43,914 nt of DNA. It comes from Acidimicrobiia bacterium (lineage in GTDB: Bacteria; Actinomycetota; Acidimicrobiia; IMCC26256; JADLDD01). Within the stretch, counting starts at the first letter, position 1, and every line of letters starts with the position of its first letter. Position numbers and translations under genes: made by a program. The stretch lies in NCBI GenBank assembly GCA_020846855.1, contig JADLDD010000020.1:1-43914 (forward strand), written 5' to 3'. Below are positions 15,224 through 23,274 of the stretch, one piece after another. The notes under the pieces are model-generated. The model had not been told where the DNA came from. It was given only the letters and a program-made list of their open reading frames with translations, and made no database searches.

Positions 15224-15643
15224 GTGGCCGAGCTCCTCTCGCAGGCCTGGCTCGACGAGGTGCGCCGCCTGGCCTCCGGCGGCCCTCGCCCCGACGTGTC
15301 GGCCCGGGTCCGCTGGGTGGTGCGGGGCGGCCCGGGAGAGGGGCCGCGGGGCCGCGGGGCGGGCGCGGCGGGCGCCGAGACGCGGTTCTACATGATCCTC
15401 GACCACGGCCGTCCGGTGGAGATGATGCTGGGCGACATCGACGACGCCGACGTGACGTTCACCGTCCCCTACGACGATGCCGTGGCCGTGGTGCGTGGGG
15501 AGCTCGACCTCTCGGTGGCCTTCATGCAGGGCCGGATGAAGGTCGAGGGCGACATGGGGGTCCTGTTGACCCTCCTCCCGGCCGCGGAGACGGCGGAGGG
15601 GTCGGCGCTGCTGGCGCGCATCGCCGGCGCGACCACCTGGTAG
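15224..15643 (+). CDS. SCP2-like sterol-carrier domain protein
   Basis: A 139-residue single-domain protein. After a variable Gly-rich loop, the segment FYMILDHGRPVEMMLGD, ADVTFTVPYDDAVAVVRGELD and VAFMQGRMKVEGDMGVLLTLLP is the SCP2 lipid-binding fold seen in many actinobacterial sterol-carrier-like proteins. It would bind a hydrophobic ligand in the cytosol; no catalytic residues are evident. It starts at GTG one base after the mca stop (TGA G GTG), so translation is probably coupled. Pairing with Mca suggests a ligand in a detoxification setting, but that is inference. Confidence 0.8.
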   Translation: MAELLSQAWLDEVRRLASGGPRPDVSARVRWVVRGGPGEGPRGRGAGAAGAETRFYMILDHGRPVEMMLGDIDDADVTFTVPYDDAVAVVRGELDLSVAFMQGRMKVEGDMGVLLTLLPAAETAEGSALLARIAGATTW

Positions 15644-15682
15644 CGCCTCCGGTTCGGCCCCGGCTCGGGCGTCGCCGCCGGG

Positions 15683-16516
15683 TCAGGACCCCGAGCGCAT
15701 CAGGTCGCGCAGCTCCCGGTAGCCGATCAGCACCGCGCCCGAGCGTTCCACCAGGTCGGCGAAGGCGGGGTCGTGGCACAGAGCGGCGTGGTCGTCGACC
15801 CGGTTGGCCCAGTCGGGGTGCGAGGACCGGAGCTCGTCGGTTTCGACCGCGGGGTGGAAGTACATCTCGGTGACGCCTTCGGGCAGGTCGAACAGGGCCT
15901 TCTCGGCGCCGCGCCGTGAGCCCATCGAGGTGACCACGAAGTGGTCGGGGAACACCACGCCCTCCTCGGCCGCGAGGCGGCGGGAGGGGAAGCCGATCAT
16001 GTCCTCGACGTCGGCCCCGACCATGCGCAGCGGCAGCGCGAACTCGACCGCCAGCTCGACGTAGACGTCGAAGAACTCGGGGCGGAGCTGGAGGGTGCCC
16101 ATGTGGCTGTCGAGGTGGCTGACGTCGAACCCCCAGTAGATCGCCCGCTCGATCTGGGCCCGGCACTCCTTGCGCACCTCCTCGACGTCGGCGTGGTCCC
16201 AGACGTCGGCGACGGTGCGGGGGAAGCCGCCGTCGCCGTCGAGGAGGCTGGGGGAGTGGGTGATGGGCCCCCACCGGTACGTCTCCCACTCGGCGTTGAG
16301 GGTGAGGTGCACGCCGACGTCCTCGCCGCGGTACCCGGCGGCGGCGTCGCGTGCCCACGGGCAGGGCACCATGAGCGTGGCGGTGGTGGCGAGCCCCTGG
16401 CGCAGCGACTCGTAGGCGGCCACGTTGGCCGACCGGGTGGAGCCGAGGTCGTCGCAGTTGATGACGAGGAGCTTGGCGCCGGCCGGGTAGCCGAGTCGCT
16501 CCGCCAGTTCGGTCAC
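15683..16516 (-). CDS. YdjC/ChbG/HpnK-family carbohydrate deacetylase
   Basis: A 277-residue protein with the YdjC-type deacetylase motifs: LLVINCDDLGSTRSAN (metal Asp), GVHLTLN and HLDSHMG (metal His residues), and a late YFHPAVE. The family removes N-acetyl groups from sugars such as diacetylchitobiose or, for HpnK, from hopanoid glucosamine. The GTG start has a TAACCT element 8 bases upstream. It converges with the SCP2-like gene across 39 bases. No sugar transport or hopanoid genes are in view, so the substrate is open. Confidence 0.8.
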   Translation of the reverse strand: MTELAERLGYPAGAKLLVINCDDLGSTRSANVAAYESLRQGLATTATLMVPCPWARDAAAGYRGEDVGVHLTLNAEWETYRWGPITHSPSLLDGDGGFPRTVADVWDHADVEEVRKECRAQIERAIYWGFDVSHLDSHMGTLQLRPEFFDVYVELAVEFALPLRMVGADVEDMIGFPSRRLAAEEGVVFPDHFVVTSMGSRRGAEKALFDLPEGVTEMYFHPAVETDELRSSHPDWANRVDDHAALCHDPAFADLVERSGAVLIGYRELRDLMRSGS

Positions 16517-16524
16517 GGTCGCCG

Positions 16525-16530
16525 AGGTTA
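16525..16530 (-). promoter_or_regulatory. Predicted -10 (TAACCT) of a leaderless promoter for the deacetylase
   Basis: On the minus strand TAACCT ends 8 bases before the GTG at 16516, the spacing seen at other leaderless genes here. Confidence 0.5.
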
Positions 16531-16563
16531 CGCGACCCGCACCGCGATCGTGGCCCGGGGTCG

Positions 16564-16587
16564 CCGGGCCGCCGGGCCGCCGGGCCG
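16564..16587. repeat. Three tandem copies of an 8-base GC repeat (CCGGGCCG)
   Basis: CCGGGCCG is repeated three times head to tail in the gap between the deacetylase and the AMIN-like lipoprotein. Each unit is nearly self-complementary. It may be simple slippage in GC-rich DNA. Confidence 0.6.
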
Positions 16588-16658
16588 GTCGCCGCCGGCC
16601 GACGTGCCGCGGACCGCGCCGCCGGCGGGGGTGCCGCCGATCCCGGCCGGGGGCTGGG

Positions 16659-16664
16659 TACGAT
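16659..16664 (+). promoter_or_regulatory. Predicted -10 (TACGAT) for the AMIN-like lipoprotein gene
   Basis: TACGAT fits TAnnnT and lies about 50 bases before the ATG at 16715, implying a leadered transcript of roughly 40 bases. No convincing -35 was seen. Confidence 0.4.
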
Positions 16665-16714
16665 CAGGCGCCCCGGCCGGATCCATCCGCCGGCCGCCCC
16701 TGGAGGTGGGGAAC

Positions 16715-17488
16715 ATGAGCGAGCGCGGTCCCGCTCGTAGGTCCACGGCCGTCGGCGCCGCCCCCGGCGCGGCCGGAGGTCGCCGCCGGTCGGGCATCCG
16801 GCCCCCGGCGCCGCTCGCGCTCCTCACGGCCGCCGTGCTCGCGGCCCTGGTCCTCGCCGCGTGCAACGGGGGTGGCGATTCCCCGGCGACGTCGTCGACC
16901 GCCGCCCCGTCGACGGCCTCGACGACGCGTCCCTCGACCTCGACCACCGGTGGCGGCACCACCGGTTCGTCCACCGGCACCACCGCGCCGGCGGGTTCCC
17001 CCGACACCGACGTCGCGTGCGACGCGCCGGGGAGCACCCGCGACCAGGAGAGCGCCGACCGGCCGGCCCCGCCCGTCTGGCTGCTGACCGACGTTCGCAC
17101 CTCCCGATGCGACGGCAAGGACCGGATCGTGTTCGAGTTCCGCCCGGTGGCCGGCGCCCCGGATGCCACGCCCCCGTACGAGGTGGAGTACGAGGACCCC
17201 CCGTTCCGCGACTCCGGCGCCGGTCGGGAGACCGTGGTGCTCGGCAACCGATTCCTGGAGGTGGAGCTACACCCGGCCGCGATCGCCGACCTCGACCAGG
17301 AGAGCGCGCCCCTCACGTACTCCGGCCCGCGCTCGATCGAGCCGGACGGCCTCGACTTCGTGCGGCAGGTCGCGCTCTTCGACGCCTTCGAGGGCTATGT
17401 GAAGTGGGCCGTGGGGCTCGACGAGTCGCGCCCCTTCCGCGTCCAGGCGGCCACCGACCCGCCCCGGGTCGTCGTCGACATCGGCTGA
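16715..17488 (+). CDS. AMIN-like-domain secreted lipoprotein
   Basis: A 257-residue lipoprotein. Basic N-terminus, hydrophobic LALLTAAVLAALVLAAC with lipobox Cys, then a long Ser/Thr linker. The C-terminal 150 residues (LLTDVRTSRCDGKDRIVFEFR, YEVEYEDPPFRDSG, GYVKWAVGLDESRPFRV, PPRVVVDIG) match the AMIN-like domain found in actinobacterial lipoproteins, which is thought to be a cell-envelope binding domain. The two Cys of the folded part (VACDAPG and TSRCDGK) could form a disulfide. ATG follows TGGAGGTGGGG, a strong ribosome-binding site. The ligand is unknown. Confidence 0.78.
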   Translation: MSERGPARRSTAVGAAPGAAGGRRRSGIRPPAPLALLTAAVLAALVLAACNGGGDSPATSSTAAPSTASTTRPSTSTTGGGTTGSSTGTTAPAGSPDTDVACDAPGSTRDQESADRPAPPVWLLTDVRTSRCDGKDRIVFEFRPVAGAPDATPPYEVEYEDPPFRDSGAGRETVVLGNRFLEVELHPAAIADLDQESAPLTYSGPRSIEPDGLDFVRQVALFDAFEGYVKWAVGLDESRPFRVQAATDPPRVVVDIG

Positions 17489-17523
17489 GCCGGGTTTCAG
17501 GGCCGGGCGCGGCGGGCCGACGT

Positions 17524-17529
17524 TAGGGT
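17524..17529 (+). promoter_or_regulatory. Predicted -10 (TAGGGT) of a leaderless promoter
   Basis: TAGGGT ends 7 bases before the ATG at 17537, just after the end of the AMIN-like gene. Confidence 0.5.
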
Positions 17530-17536
17530 TCCGGTC

Positions 17537-17896
17537 ATGGGAACGGCGGCACTGGCCTTCGTCGACGACGACGGTCACCGGGTCGAGCTCGACGCCCCGG
17601 AGGCCGAGTCGCTGATGGCCCTCGCGGGCTCCCTCGACGCCGCCACCGTCTCCGCCTGCCCCGACTGCCGGAGCCGGGTGGTGGCGGTCGTGGCGCTGGT
17701 GGACCTGCTCGAGGCGGCGCCTCCGCACCCGTCGTCGGTGCAGCTCGCCGCGCTGGCCGACGACGCCCCCACCCTGCACATCTACGTGATGGACCGGGAG
17801 CGGAGGTGCTCGCACCCGCGGTGGCGCGACCCGGGCTTCGAGGAGTGGGCCGACGTCGTCGCCGAGCAGGAGCGCGAGAGCCCGCCGCGCCGCTGA
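17537..17896 (+). CDS. Small conserved-looking hypothetical protein
   Basis: A 119-residue protein I do not recognise. It has a CPDC pair at about residues 42-45 (SACPDCRSRVVAVVALVDLLE) and a lone Cys-His pair near RRCSHPRW, which could make a small metal site. It is acidic, without signal peptide or membrane segment. Coding is supported by GC-rich third positions, an ATG preceded by a TAGGGT element at 7 bases, and its fit between two genes without overlap. It converges on the wax ester synthase-like gene. No function is assigned. Confidence 0.65.
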   Translation: MGTAALAFVDDDGHRVELDAPEAESLMALAGSLDAATVSACPDCRSRVVAVVALVDLLEAAPPHPSSVQLAALADDAPTLHIYVMDRERRCSHPRWRDPGFEEWADVVAEQERESPPRR

Positions 17897-17929
17897 CCCG
17901 CCCCGGCTCCCGTCCGACTCGATTCGCCC

Positions 17930-19414
17930 CTACCCCTTGGCTGGGCCCGCCTTGGCGGCGCGCCGAGCGCCCGGGGCCGCCGTCAGCTCGGCGAACGACT
18001 CGGAGAGCGCGGCCACGAGGCGGCCCGGGTCGTGGACCGCGGCCGGGTCGATGTTGAGGCCCATGTGCATCTGCCCGAGGTAGGAGATCACGGTCACGTT
18101 CACGGCCGCTCCCAGCCGGGGTCCCATGGCGTGGAGCGACTCGATCCGTGCTCCGGCCACGAACAGCTCGACGGGGCTGCCGCGCAGGTTCGACGCGACG
18201 AAGTCGACGGCCCGCGCCTGGGCGCGCGTCACCGACACGAGCAGCGCGGTCGGGGCGAACATGAGGAGGCCGGCGAGCGAGTCGGCGGCCCGTAGGATCG
18301 GTTCGCCGCGGGCCCGGTGCAGCCGATCGTGGATGACGGCGACCCGCTCGGCGGGGGGGTGACCGTCGACGGGCAGCAGGACCCGGGCGGGCGCGAAGTG
18401 GTTCGCCGTCCCCTCGGGACCACCGCGCAGGCTCACCGGCATCGCCACGCGCAGCTCGTCGAGCTCGATCCCGGCGTCACGGTGGTAGCGGTCGAGGGCG
18501 CCGGCGATCGCGGCCACGTACACGTCGTTGACCGTCGCGTCGAAGCGCCGGGCCGCCGCCTTCACGTCGGCGAGCGGGACGCTGAAGATCTCGAAGCGCC
18601 GCCCCAGCGACCGCTCGGCCATCAGCGGTGACCGGGCCCGTTCGGTCACCACGAGCTGCCGGCGGAGCGACGCCACGAGGGAGGCGGCCTCCGCGGCCCG
18701 GTGCGGGAGCTCGGCCGGGTGGGTCAGGGCGTCGCCGGCGGTGGAGGCACCCCGGCGGACCCACTCGATCGGCCGGCCGGCCACGAACGCGGCGGCGTCG
18801 GCGAGGATCCCGAGCGGCGACGACCGCGTGGTCGCCCCGCCGTCGCCCGTCTCGTCGCCGTCGTCGCCGGCCGGGCCGGACGCCTCGCCGGGTGTCGCCG
18901 AGGAGGCGCGACCTCTCCGGCGGGGTTGGGAACGGTTCCGGTCGTCGGCCGGCGGGTCGCGCTCCAGGTCGAGCATCGACAGGGAGAGCCGCAGCCCGCC
19001 GACGCCGTCGGTGATCGTGTGGTGCACCTTCTGGATCAGCGCGGCCCGGCCGCCGGGCAGGCCGTCGACGGTCAGGAACTCCCAGAGCGGGCGCGACCGG
19101 TCGAGCGGGGTGGAGGAGAACTCGGCGACCAGGTCGAGGAAGGCGCGCTCGTCGCCGGGTGGCGGCACCGCGGCCCGGCGTAGGTGGTAGTCGAGATCGA
19201 TGGTCGGGTCCGGCTCCCAGGCCGGGGAGGCCAGGCGAAGGGGGGCGGGTACCACCCGCCGGCCCAGCCTCGGCATCACCTCCAGCGCCGCCGACATGGT
19301 CCGGCGCAGCCGCGCCGGGTCCGGTGGTCGGTCGAGGATCGTGACGTTGGTGAAGTCGGAGCGCAGCGCCGGGTCCTTGTCGAGGGCCCACATCAGCGCT
19401 TCGAGGTCGCTCAT
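17930..19414 (-). CDS. Wax ester synthase/diacylglycerol acyltransferase (WS/DGAT)
   Basis: A 494-residue bifunctional acyltransferase of the actinobacterial WS/DGAT family. VHHTITDGVGG is the HHxxxDG active-site motif; RPLWEFLTVDG and NDVYVAAIAGAL are conserved, as is the C-terminal NVTVISYLGQMHMGLNIDP. An Arg- and Asp-rich linker of about 60 residues splits the two lobes. It esterifies acyl-CoA with diacylglycerol or fatty alcohol to make storage lipid at the membrane. The ATG at 19414 (MSDLEALMWALDKDP) is chosen because family members begin with such a sequence; the frame stays open upstream to 19456. The 120 bases to the next gene hold no clear element. Confidence 0.88.
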   Translation of the reverse strand: MSDLEALMWALDKDPALRSDFTNVTILDRPPDPARLRRTMSAALEVMPRLGRRVVPAPLRLASPAWEPDPTIDLDYHLRRAAVPPPGDERAFLDLVAEFSSTPLDRSRPLWEFLTVDGLPGGRAALIQKVHHTITDGVGGLRLSLSMLDLERDPPADDRNRSQPRRRGRASSATPGEASGPAGDDGDETGDGGATTRSSPLGILADAAAFVAGRPIEWVRRGASTAGDALTHPAELPHRAAEAASLVASLRRQLVVTERARSPLMAERSLGRRFEIFSVPLADVKAAARRFDATVNDVYVAAIAGALDRYHRDAGIELDELRVAMPVSLRGGPEGTANHFAPARVLLPVDGHPPAERVAVIHDRLHRARGEPILRAADSLAGLLMFAPTALLVSVTRAQARAVDFVASNLRGSPVELFVAGARIESLHAMGPRLGAAVNVTVISYLGQMHMGLNIDPAAVHDPGRLVAALSESFAELTAAPGARRAAKAGPAKG

Positions 19415-19534
19415 CCGCACGGGTCCAGGGTCGCCGTCGGCGGGCCGGCCGCGCAAGCCTCGACGTGTTCGCCCGGGCGGAGTGGCCCGGGCCGTGGAAC
19501 CGGTCCCGGGCGGGCCGCGGCGGTCGCCGACGGG

Positions 19535-20122
19535 CTAGTTGGGGATGCGGGTCCGCTTGAACTCGTTGAACCGGGACCAGGGGACGAGGTCGAGTGCCCG
19601 CTCGAGGTCGTCGACCCGTCCGGGCTCCATCAGGCGGACGAACACGGCTTCGTCGCCGACGATGAAGGTGGGTACGCCGAACACGTCCCAGCGCTTCACG
19701 GCCTCGACGTGCTCCGACGCGAGCTGGGCGACGGTCGCGGGGTCGTCGGCGACGACGGCCACGGCGTCGGGGTCGAGCCCGGCCGAGGCGGCTACGTCGC
19801 GGAGCACGGCGTCGTCGGAGAGGTCGCGGGCCTCCGTGTGGCGGGCCAGGAAGGCTCCGGCGTGCCAGTCGAGGAAGTGCTCGGGGAAGTGGTCGCGCAC
19901 CGCGAGCGCGTAGAGCAGTGCTCGGGTGCCGCGCCCGCGCTCGCCCGGCGGTCGCTCCCAGATCGGGGGCTCGCCCTCCGCGACGTGGGCCTGGTCGAGC
20001 GAGAACGGGCGGAAGCCCACCTCGTGCCCGCGACCTCGGCGGACGGCCTCGACGACCGCCAGGTTGGCGTTGCGGGCGAAGGGGCAGCGGTAGTCGAAGG
20101 TGACTTCGTAGCGGTAGGCCAT
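19535..20122 (-). CDS. DsbA/FrnE-family thioredoxin-fold oxidoreductase
   Basis: A 195-residue protein with a thioredoxin-like start (YEVTFDYRCPFARNANLAV) and the cis-proline GVPTFIVGDEAVF, like FrnE and 2-hydroxychromene-2-carboxylate isomerase relatives. The active site reads CPFA, so only one Cys is present, which points to an isomerase or glutathione/mycothiol-type transfer more than a disulfide oxidase. No signal peptide, so cytoplasmic. ATG follows GGAGG. An 8-base perfect inverted repeat lies 31-50 bases upstream and may be an operator for this gene. Confidence 0.8.
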   Translation of the reverse strand: MAYRYEVTFDYRCPFARNANLAVVEAVRRGRGHEVGFRPFSLDQAHVAEGEPPIWERPPGERGRGTRALLYALAVRDHFPEHFLDWHAGAFLARHTEARDLSDDAVLRDVAASAGLDPDAVAVVADDPATVAQLASEHVEAVKRWDVFGVPTFIVGDEAVFVRLMEPGRVDDLERALDLVPWSRFNEFKRTRIPN

Positions 20123-20152
20123 GGCGACCTCCGGGTGGTCTCAGATCGGGAA

Positions 20153-20172
20153 ATCGTTGCTATGGCAACGAT
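20153..20172. promoter_or_regulatory. Perfect inverted repeat, possible operator (ATCGTTGC-4-GCAACGAT)
   Basis: Two 8-base arms (20153-20160 and 20165-20172) are exact complements around TATG. The site is AT-richer than its surroundings and overlaps the stop codon of the PAP2 gene. It lies 31 bases upstream of the DsbA/FrnE start. There is no run of T after it on the minus strand, so it does not look like an intrinsic terminator. The form suits a dimeric MarR- or TetR-type regulator, but no such gene adjoins it. Confidence 0.55.
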
Positions 20173-20744
20173 CATATCCCTGGATCCGGTACCGGCGGAG
20201 CGCCGCGCGGGAGGGCGCGGCACAGGACCCTCCCGAAGGCGAGGCCGAGGGCGGCGCCCACCACGACGTCGGAGGCGTGGTGCATGCGCACGTAGACGCG
20301 GCTGAAGGCGACCGCGGCCGCCAGGGCGTACCAGGGCGCGCCGGCCGCGCCCCGGCCGTCGGCGAGGAAGGTGGCGGCGGTGAAGGCCGACGTGGCGTGC
20401 CCCGACGGGAACGAACTGGTGAGCGGCCGGTGCATCCCGTAGGGCAGCCGCCCCCGGGCGTCGGGCGCGGGAGGCGCCGGCCTCACCCGCCGGAACAGGC
20501 TCTTGACGATCCCGTTGGTGACGGCCGACTCGATCCCCATCGCCACGCCCAGGCGCACCGCCGCGGCCGGATCCCCCCGGCGAGCCGCGCGCACCGCGCC
20601 GATCGACAGCCACAGGAGACCGTGGTCGGCGGCACTGGACAGGCCGAAGAACGCGTGGTCCAGCGTGGGGCGGCGGACGGCCTCGACCCACCGGTCGACC
20701 TTGGCGTCGGCGGCGTCCAGCGCGCCACCCCGGAGCCGGGCCAC
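20172..20744 (-). CDS. PAP2-family membrane phosphatase
   Basis: A 190-residue phosphatidic-acid-phosphatase/haloperoxidase-fold protein. All three signature motifs are visible: KSLFRRVRP (KxxxxxxRP), SSFPSGHATSAF (PSGH) and SRVYVRMHHASDVVVG (SRxxxxxHxxxD). Hydrophobic segments around these suggest a membrane protein acting on a lipid phosphate or polyprenyl diphosphate. The GTG start is one base after the stop of the nuclease gene (TGA G GTG), so the two form an operon. The ATSA loop and short C-terminus are common in actinobacterial members. Confidence 0.88.
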   Translation of the reverse strand: MARLRGGALDAADAKVDRWVEAVRRPTLDHAFFGLSSAADHGLLWLSIGAVRAARRGDPAAAVRLGVAMGIESAVTNGIVKSLFRRVRPAPPAPDARGRLPYGMHRPLTSSFPSGHATSAFTAATFLADGRGAAGAPWYALAAAVAFSRVYVRMHHASDVVVGAALGLAFGRVLCRALPRGAPPVPDPGI

Positions 20745-20745
20745 C

Positions 20746-21657
20746 TCAGGCGCCGGCGACGGGGAGGGCCGGCCGGGCCGCCCCGGACGGCTCCGGAAGA
20801 GCGTAGGGGCGGGGTTCGGCGCCGGGCGCCGGACCGGCCGGTGCGACGGCGCGGCGCAGCTCCTCGGCGGCGGCCGGGTCGCCCCCGAAGGCGGGGCAGT
20901 AGGCGCGGAAGGCGCAGAAGTCGCACAGGCGGCTCGGGTGCGGCCGGAAGTCGTCGCGGTCGCACGCCCGCTCCACCGCCGACCAGAGCGCGGTGGCCTT
21001 GCGGGCCGAACCCCTGACGGACTGCTCCGACGGGGTGGCGATGATCGCGACCGGTTCCGACAGGTACAGGAGCTGGACCCGGGCCGGTCGCCGGCCGAAG
21101 ACCCGCTCGCAGAGCAGCGCGTACAGCCGGACGCCGGTGAGGCGTGACTGCTCGTTGTGCTCCCGGGGCACCGATCCCGTCTTGTAGTCGGTGATCACGA
21201 GCTCCCCGGCGGCGTCGAGCTCGAGGCGGTCGATGACCCCGCGGAGCTCGGGCGCGCCGGGTTCGTCGTGGAGGCGGGCCCTCAGCTTCAGCTCCAGGCC
21301 GATGGCCCGCACGGTCGACGGGTCCTCGAGCTCGAAGTACCGGCGCACGAGCGCCTCGGCGTCGGCACTGAACGCCGCCTCCTCCTCGGCCGAGAGCCCG
21401 AGCAGGGCCATCTCGGGCTCGCCGGCGAGCTCGGCCCCGGCCGTCGCCAGGTCGGCGAGGGCCGCTCCCAGGTCACGGTCGGAGGGCGGGCGGTTGTGCA
21501 GCAGCTCCAGGGCCCGGTGCACGAGCGTGCCCTTGACCGTCCACGGCGAGGGCGGTTGCGGCAGGCGGTCGATGTAGGCGAAGCGGAACGAGAGCGGGCA
21601 GCTCGTGAACGTCGAGATCGAGCTGGGTGAGAGCGACGACGGCCGCGTGAGGCCCAT
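20746..21657 (-). CDS. RecB-family PD-(D/E)XK exonuclease with predicted Fe-S cluster
   Basis: A 303-residue nuclease. SPSSISTFTSCPLSFRFAYIDRL is the usual start of RecB/AddB/Cas4-type nuclease domains, GTLVHRALE the His motif, and GVIDRLELDAAGELVITDYKTG holds the catalytic Asp, Asp and Lys. Three C-terminal cysteines (CDFCAFRAYC) with the N-terminal Cys would ligate a 4Fe-4S cluster. It probably processes DNA ends in repair; no cas genes are nearby, so a Cas4 role is unlikely. The ATG at 21657 is chosen over an upstream in-frame start because TACCCT lies 7 bases before it. Confidence 0.85.
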   Translation of the reverse strand: MGLTRPSSLSPSSISTFTSCPLSFRFAYIDRLPQPPSPWTVKGTLVHRALELLHNRPPSDRDLGAALADLATAGAELAGEPEMALLGLSAEEEAAFSADAEALVRRYFELEDPSTVRAIGLELKLRARLHDEPGAPELRGVIDRLELDAAGELVITDYKTGSVPREHNEQSRLTGVRLYALLCERVFGRRPARVQLLYLSEPVAIIATPSEQSVRGSARKATALWSAVERACDRDDFRPHPSRLCDFCAFRAYCPAFGGDPAAAEELRRAVAPAGPAPGAEPRPYALPEPSGAARPALPVAGA

Positions 21658-21664
21658 GAGCCCG

Positions 21665-21670
21665 AGGGTA
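21665..21670 (-). promoter_or_regulatory. Predicted -10 (TACCCT) of a leaderless promoter for the nuclease operon
   Basis: On the minus strand TACCCT ends 7 bases before the ATG at 21657. It would drive the nuclease and PAP2 genes. Confidence 0.5.
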
Positions 21671-21756
21671 TCCGGCTCCTGTGACACGGGCGGGGAACCG
21701 GGTGGCCCGGGCCACCGGTCGGGAGGGGCCCGACCGGCCACGCCCGCCCGGCGCCG

Positions 21757-23274
21757 TCAGGGGCGCTCGCGGGCGCCACTGCTCCGGGCCCGGGTGAGCG
21801 CCCCGATGCCGGGGACCGCCTTGACCAGCGCCTCGTGCCACTCGCCGGCGGGGTCGGAGTCCCACACGACCGCGCCCCCGACCCCCAGCGTCGCCCGGTC
21901 CGACTCCACGACCACGGTGCGTATGACCACGGCGAGGTCGGCGGCCCCGTCGAGCGAGAACCAACCCAGCGCGCCGGAGTAGACGCCCCGCGCCGACCCT
22001 TCGAGGCGGTCGAGGATCTCGACGCTCCGGGCCTTGGGTGCGCCCGTCATGGAGGCCGGGGGGAAGGCGGCCCGGACCGCGTCGACCGCGGTCCGCCCCT
22101 CCGCCAGGCGGCCGGTGACGGTGCTCACGAGCTGGTGGACGGTGGCGAAGCTCTCGACCTCGAACCGCCGCGTCGCCTCGACGCTTCCCGGAGCGCACAC
22201 CCGCGAGAGGTCGGATCGGGCCAGGTCGACGATCATCAGGTTCTCGGCCCGGTCCTTGGCGCTGGCGGCCAGCTCGGCGGCCAGGCGCGCGTCGTCGGCC
22301 GGATCGGCCGACCGGGGTCGGGTGCCCTTGATGGGCCGGGTCTCGACCCGCCCGTCGGCATGGACGCGCAGGAACCGCTCCGGCGACGAGCACAGCACCG
22401 AGCGCTCGCCCGACCCGAGGAAGGCGGCGTACGGCGCGGGGCTCACCCGGCGCAGGTGGTGGTAGACGGCCCGGGCGTCGACCGGGCCGGGCACCGTGAG
22501 CGCGGTGGTCAGGCACAGCTCGTAGGAGTCGCCGGCGGCGATGTGCTCCCGGCACGCGGCGACGAGCTCCCGGTACCGGGCGGGCGGGTCGCGCAGCACG
22601 ACCGGCAGCGGGAACGGGTCGGGGGGGCGCCACGGGGCGTCCGCGCGCGGAGGGCCGGCCGGCGCCGGCGGGCAGCCGTCCAGCCGGTCGGCGGTCTCCT
22701 CGAGGTCCGAAGCGGTGCGGGCGCGCTCACCCGGGGCGGACAGGGCCAGGAGCCACGTGACCCGCCGCCGGTGGTCGACGGCGACGGCCCGGTCCGCGAG
22801 CAGCAGCGCCCCGTCGGGCGGGTCGGCCCGGTGGCGCAGCCGGAGCCCGCACTCGCCGGCCAGGCCGTAGCCGAGGTACCCGACGTAGCCGAGGCGGAAC
22901 GGCGGCAGCTCGGGGCCCCCGGGCCCGCCGGCGGGCCCCAGGCGCTCCGCCCAGGTGGAGAGGCGTTGCCGGAGGGTGTCGAGGAGGCCCCCGGGACGGG
23001 TGGTGCACCCGTCTCCGCTCCGCACGGTCACGCTCCCGGCCGCGGCGTCGGCGGTGAGCAGCTCGGCGTGCGGGCCGTCGCCCGCACCGAGGTAGGAGAA
23101 GCGGTGGTCGGGTCCGGGCGCGGCGGTGTCGAGCCAGAACGGCGACGGCCGCCCGGCGACGAGCCGGTCGAAGACCGCCTCGGGGTCGGGATGGACGTCG
23201 AGCCGGCGGGCGACGACCTCCCACCCGCCCGGTACGGACGGGTCGCTCGGTGTGGCGCGCGGCGCGGGTCGCAT
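21757..23274 (-). CDS. pabB: Aminodeoxychorismate synthase component I (PabB-like)
   Basis: A 505-residue chorismate-utilising enzyme. The N-terminal domain (FWLDTAAPGPDHRFSYLG) and the catalytic domain (SYELCLTTAL, VLCSSPERFL, FPPASMTGAPK, GVYSGALGWFSLDG) are those of TrpE/PabB. PIKGTRPR carries a Lys (Lys316) where anthranilate synthases have Ala; PabB uses that Lys to form a covalent adduct, so aminodeoxychorismate synthase is favoured. It makes the 4-amino-4-deoxychorismate precursor of p-aminobenzoate for folate. No PabA or PabC is adjacent. Start ATG 23274 is picked because the 14 residues before it look unrelated to the family; the frame is open to 23316. Confidence 0.85.
   Translation of the reverse strand: MRPAPRATPSDPSVPGGWEVVARRLDVHPDPEAVFDRLVAGRPSPFWLDTAAPGPDHRFSYLGAGDGPHAELLTADAAAGSVTVRSGDGCTTRPGGLLDTLRQRLSTWAERLGPAGGPGGPELPPFRLGYVGYLGYGLAGECGLRLRHRADPPDGALLLADRAVAVDHRRRVTWLLALSAPGERARTASDLEETADRLDGCPPAPAGPPRADAPWRPPDPFPLPVVLRDPPARYRELVAACREHIAAGDSYELCLTTALTVPGPVDARAVYHHLRRVSPAPYAAFLGSGERSVLCSSPERFLRVHADGRVETRPIKGTRPRSADPADDARLAAELAASAKDRAENLMIVDLARSDLSRVCAPGSVEATRRFEVESFATVHQLVSTVTGRLAEGRTAVDAVRAAFPPASMTGAPKARSVEILDRLEGSARGVYSGALGWFSLDGAADLAVVIRTVVVESDRATLGVGGAVVWDSDPAGEWHEALVKAVPGIGALTRARSSGARERP

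Noticed and set aside
20746-21657. Cas4-type CRISPR nuclease
   Set aside because: The fold and cysteines would allow it, but no cas genes or repeat-spacer array occurs in the window and the neighbour is a PAP2 phosphatase.
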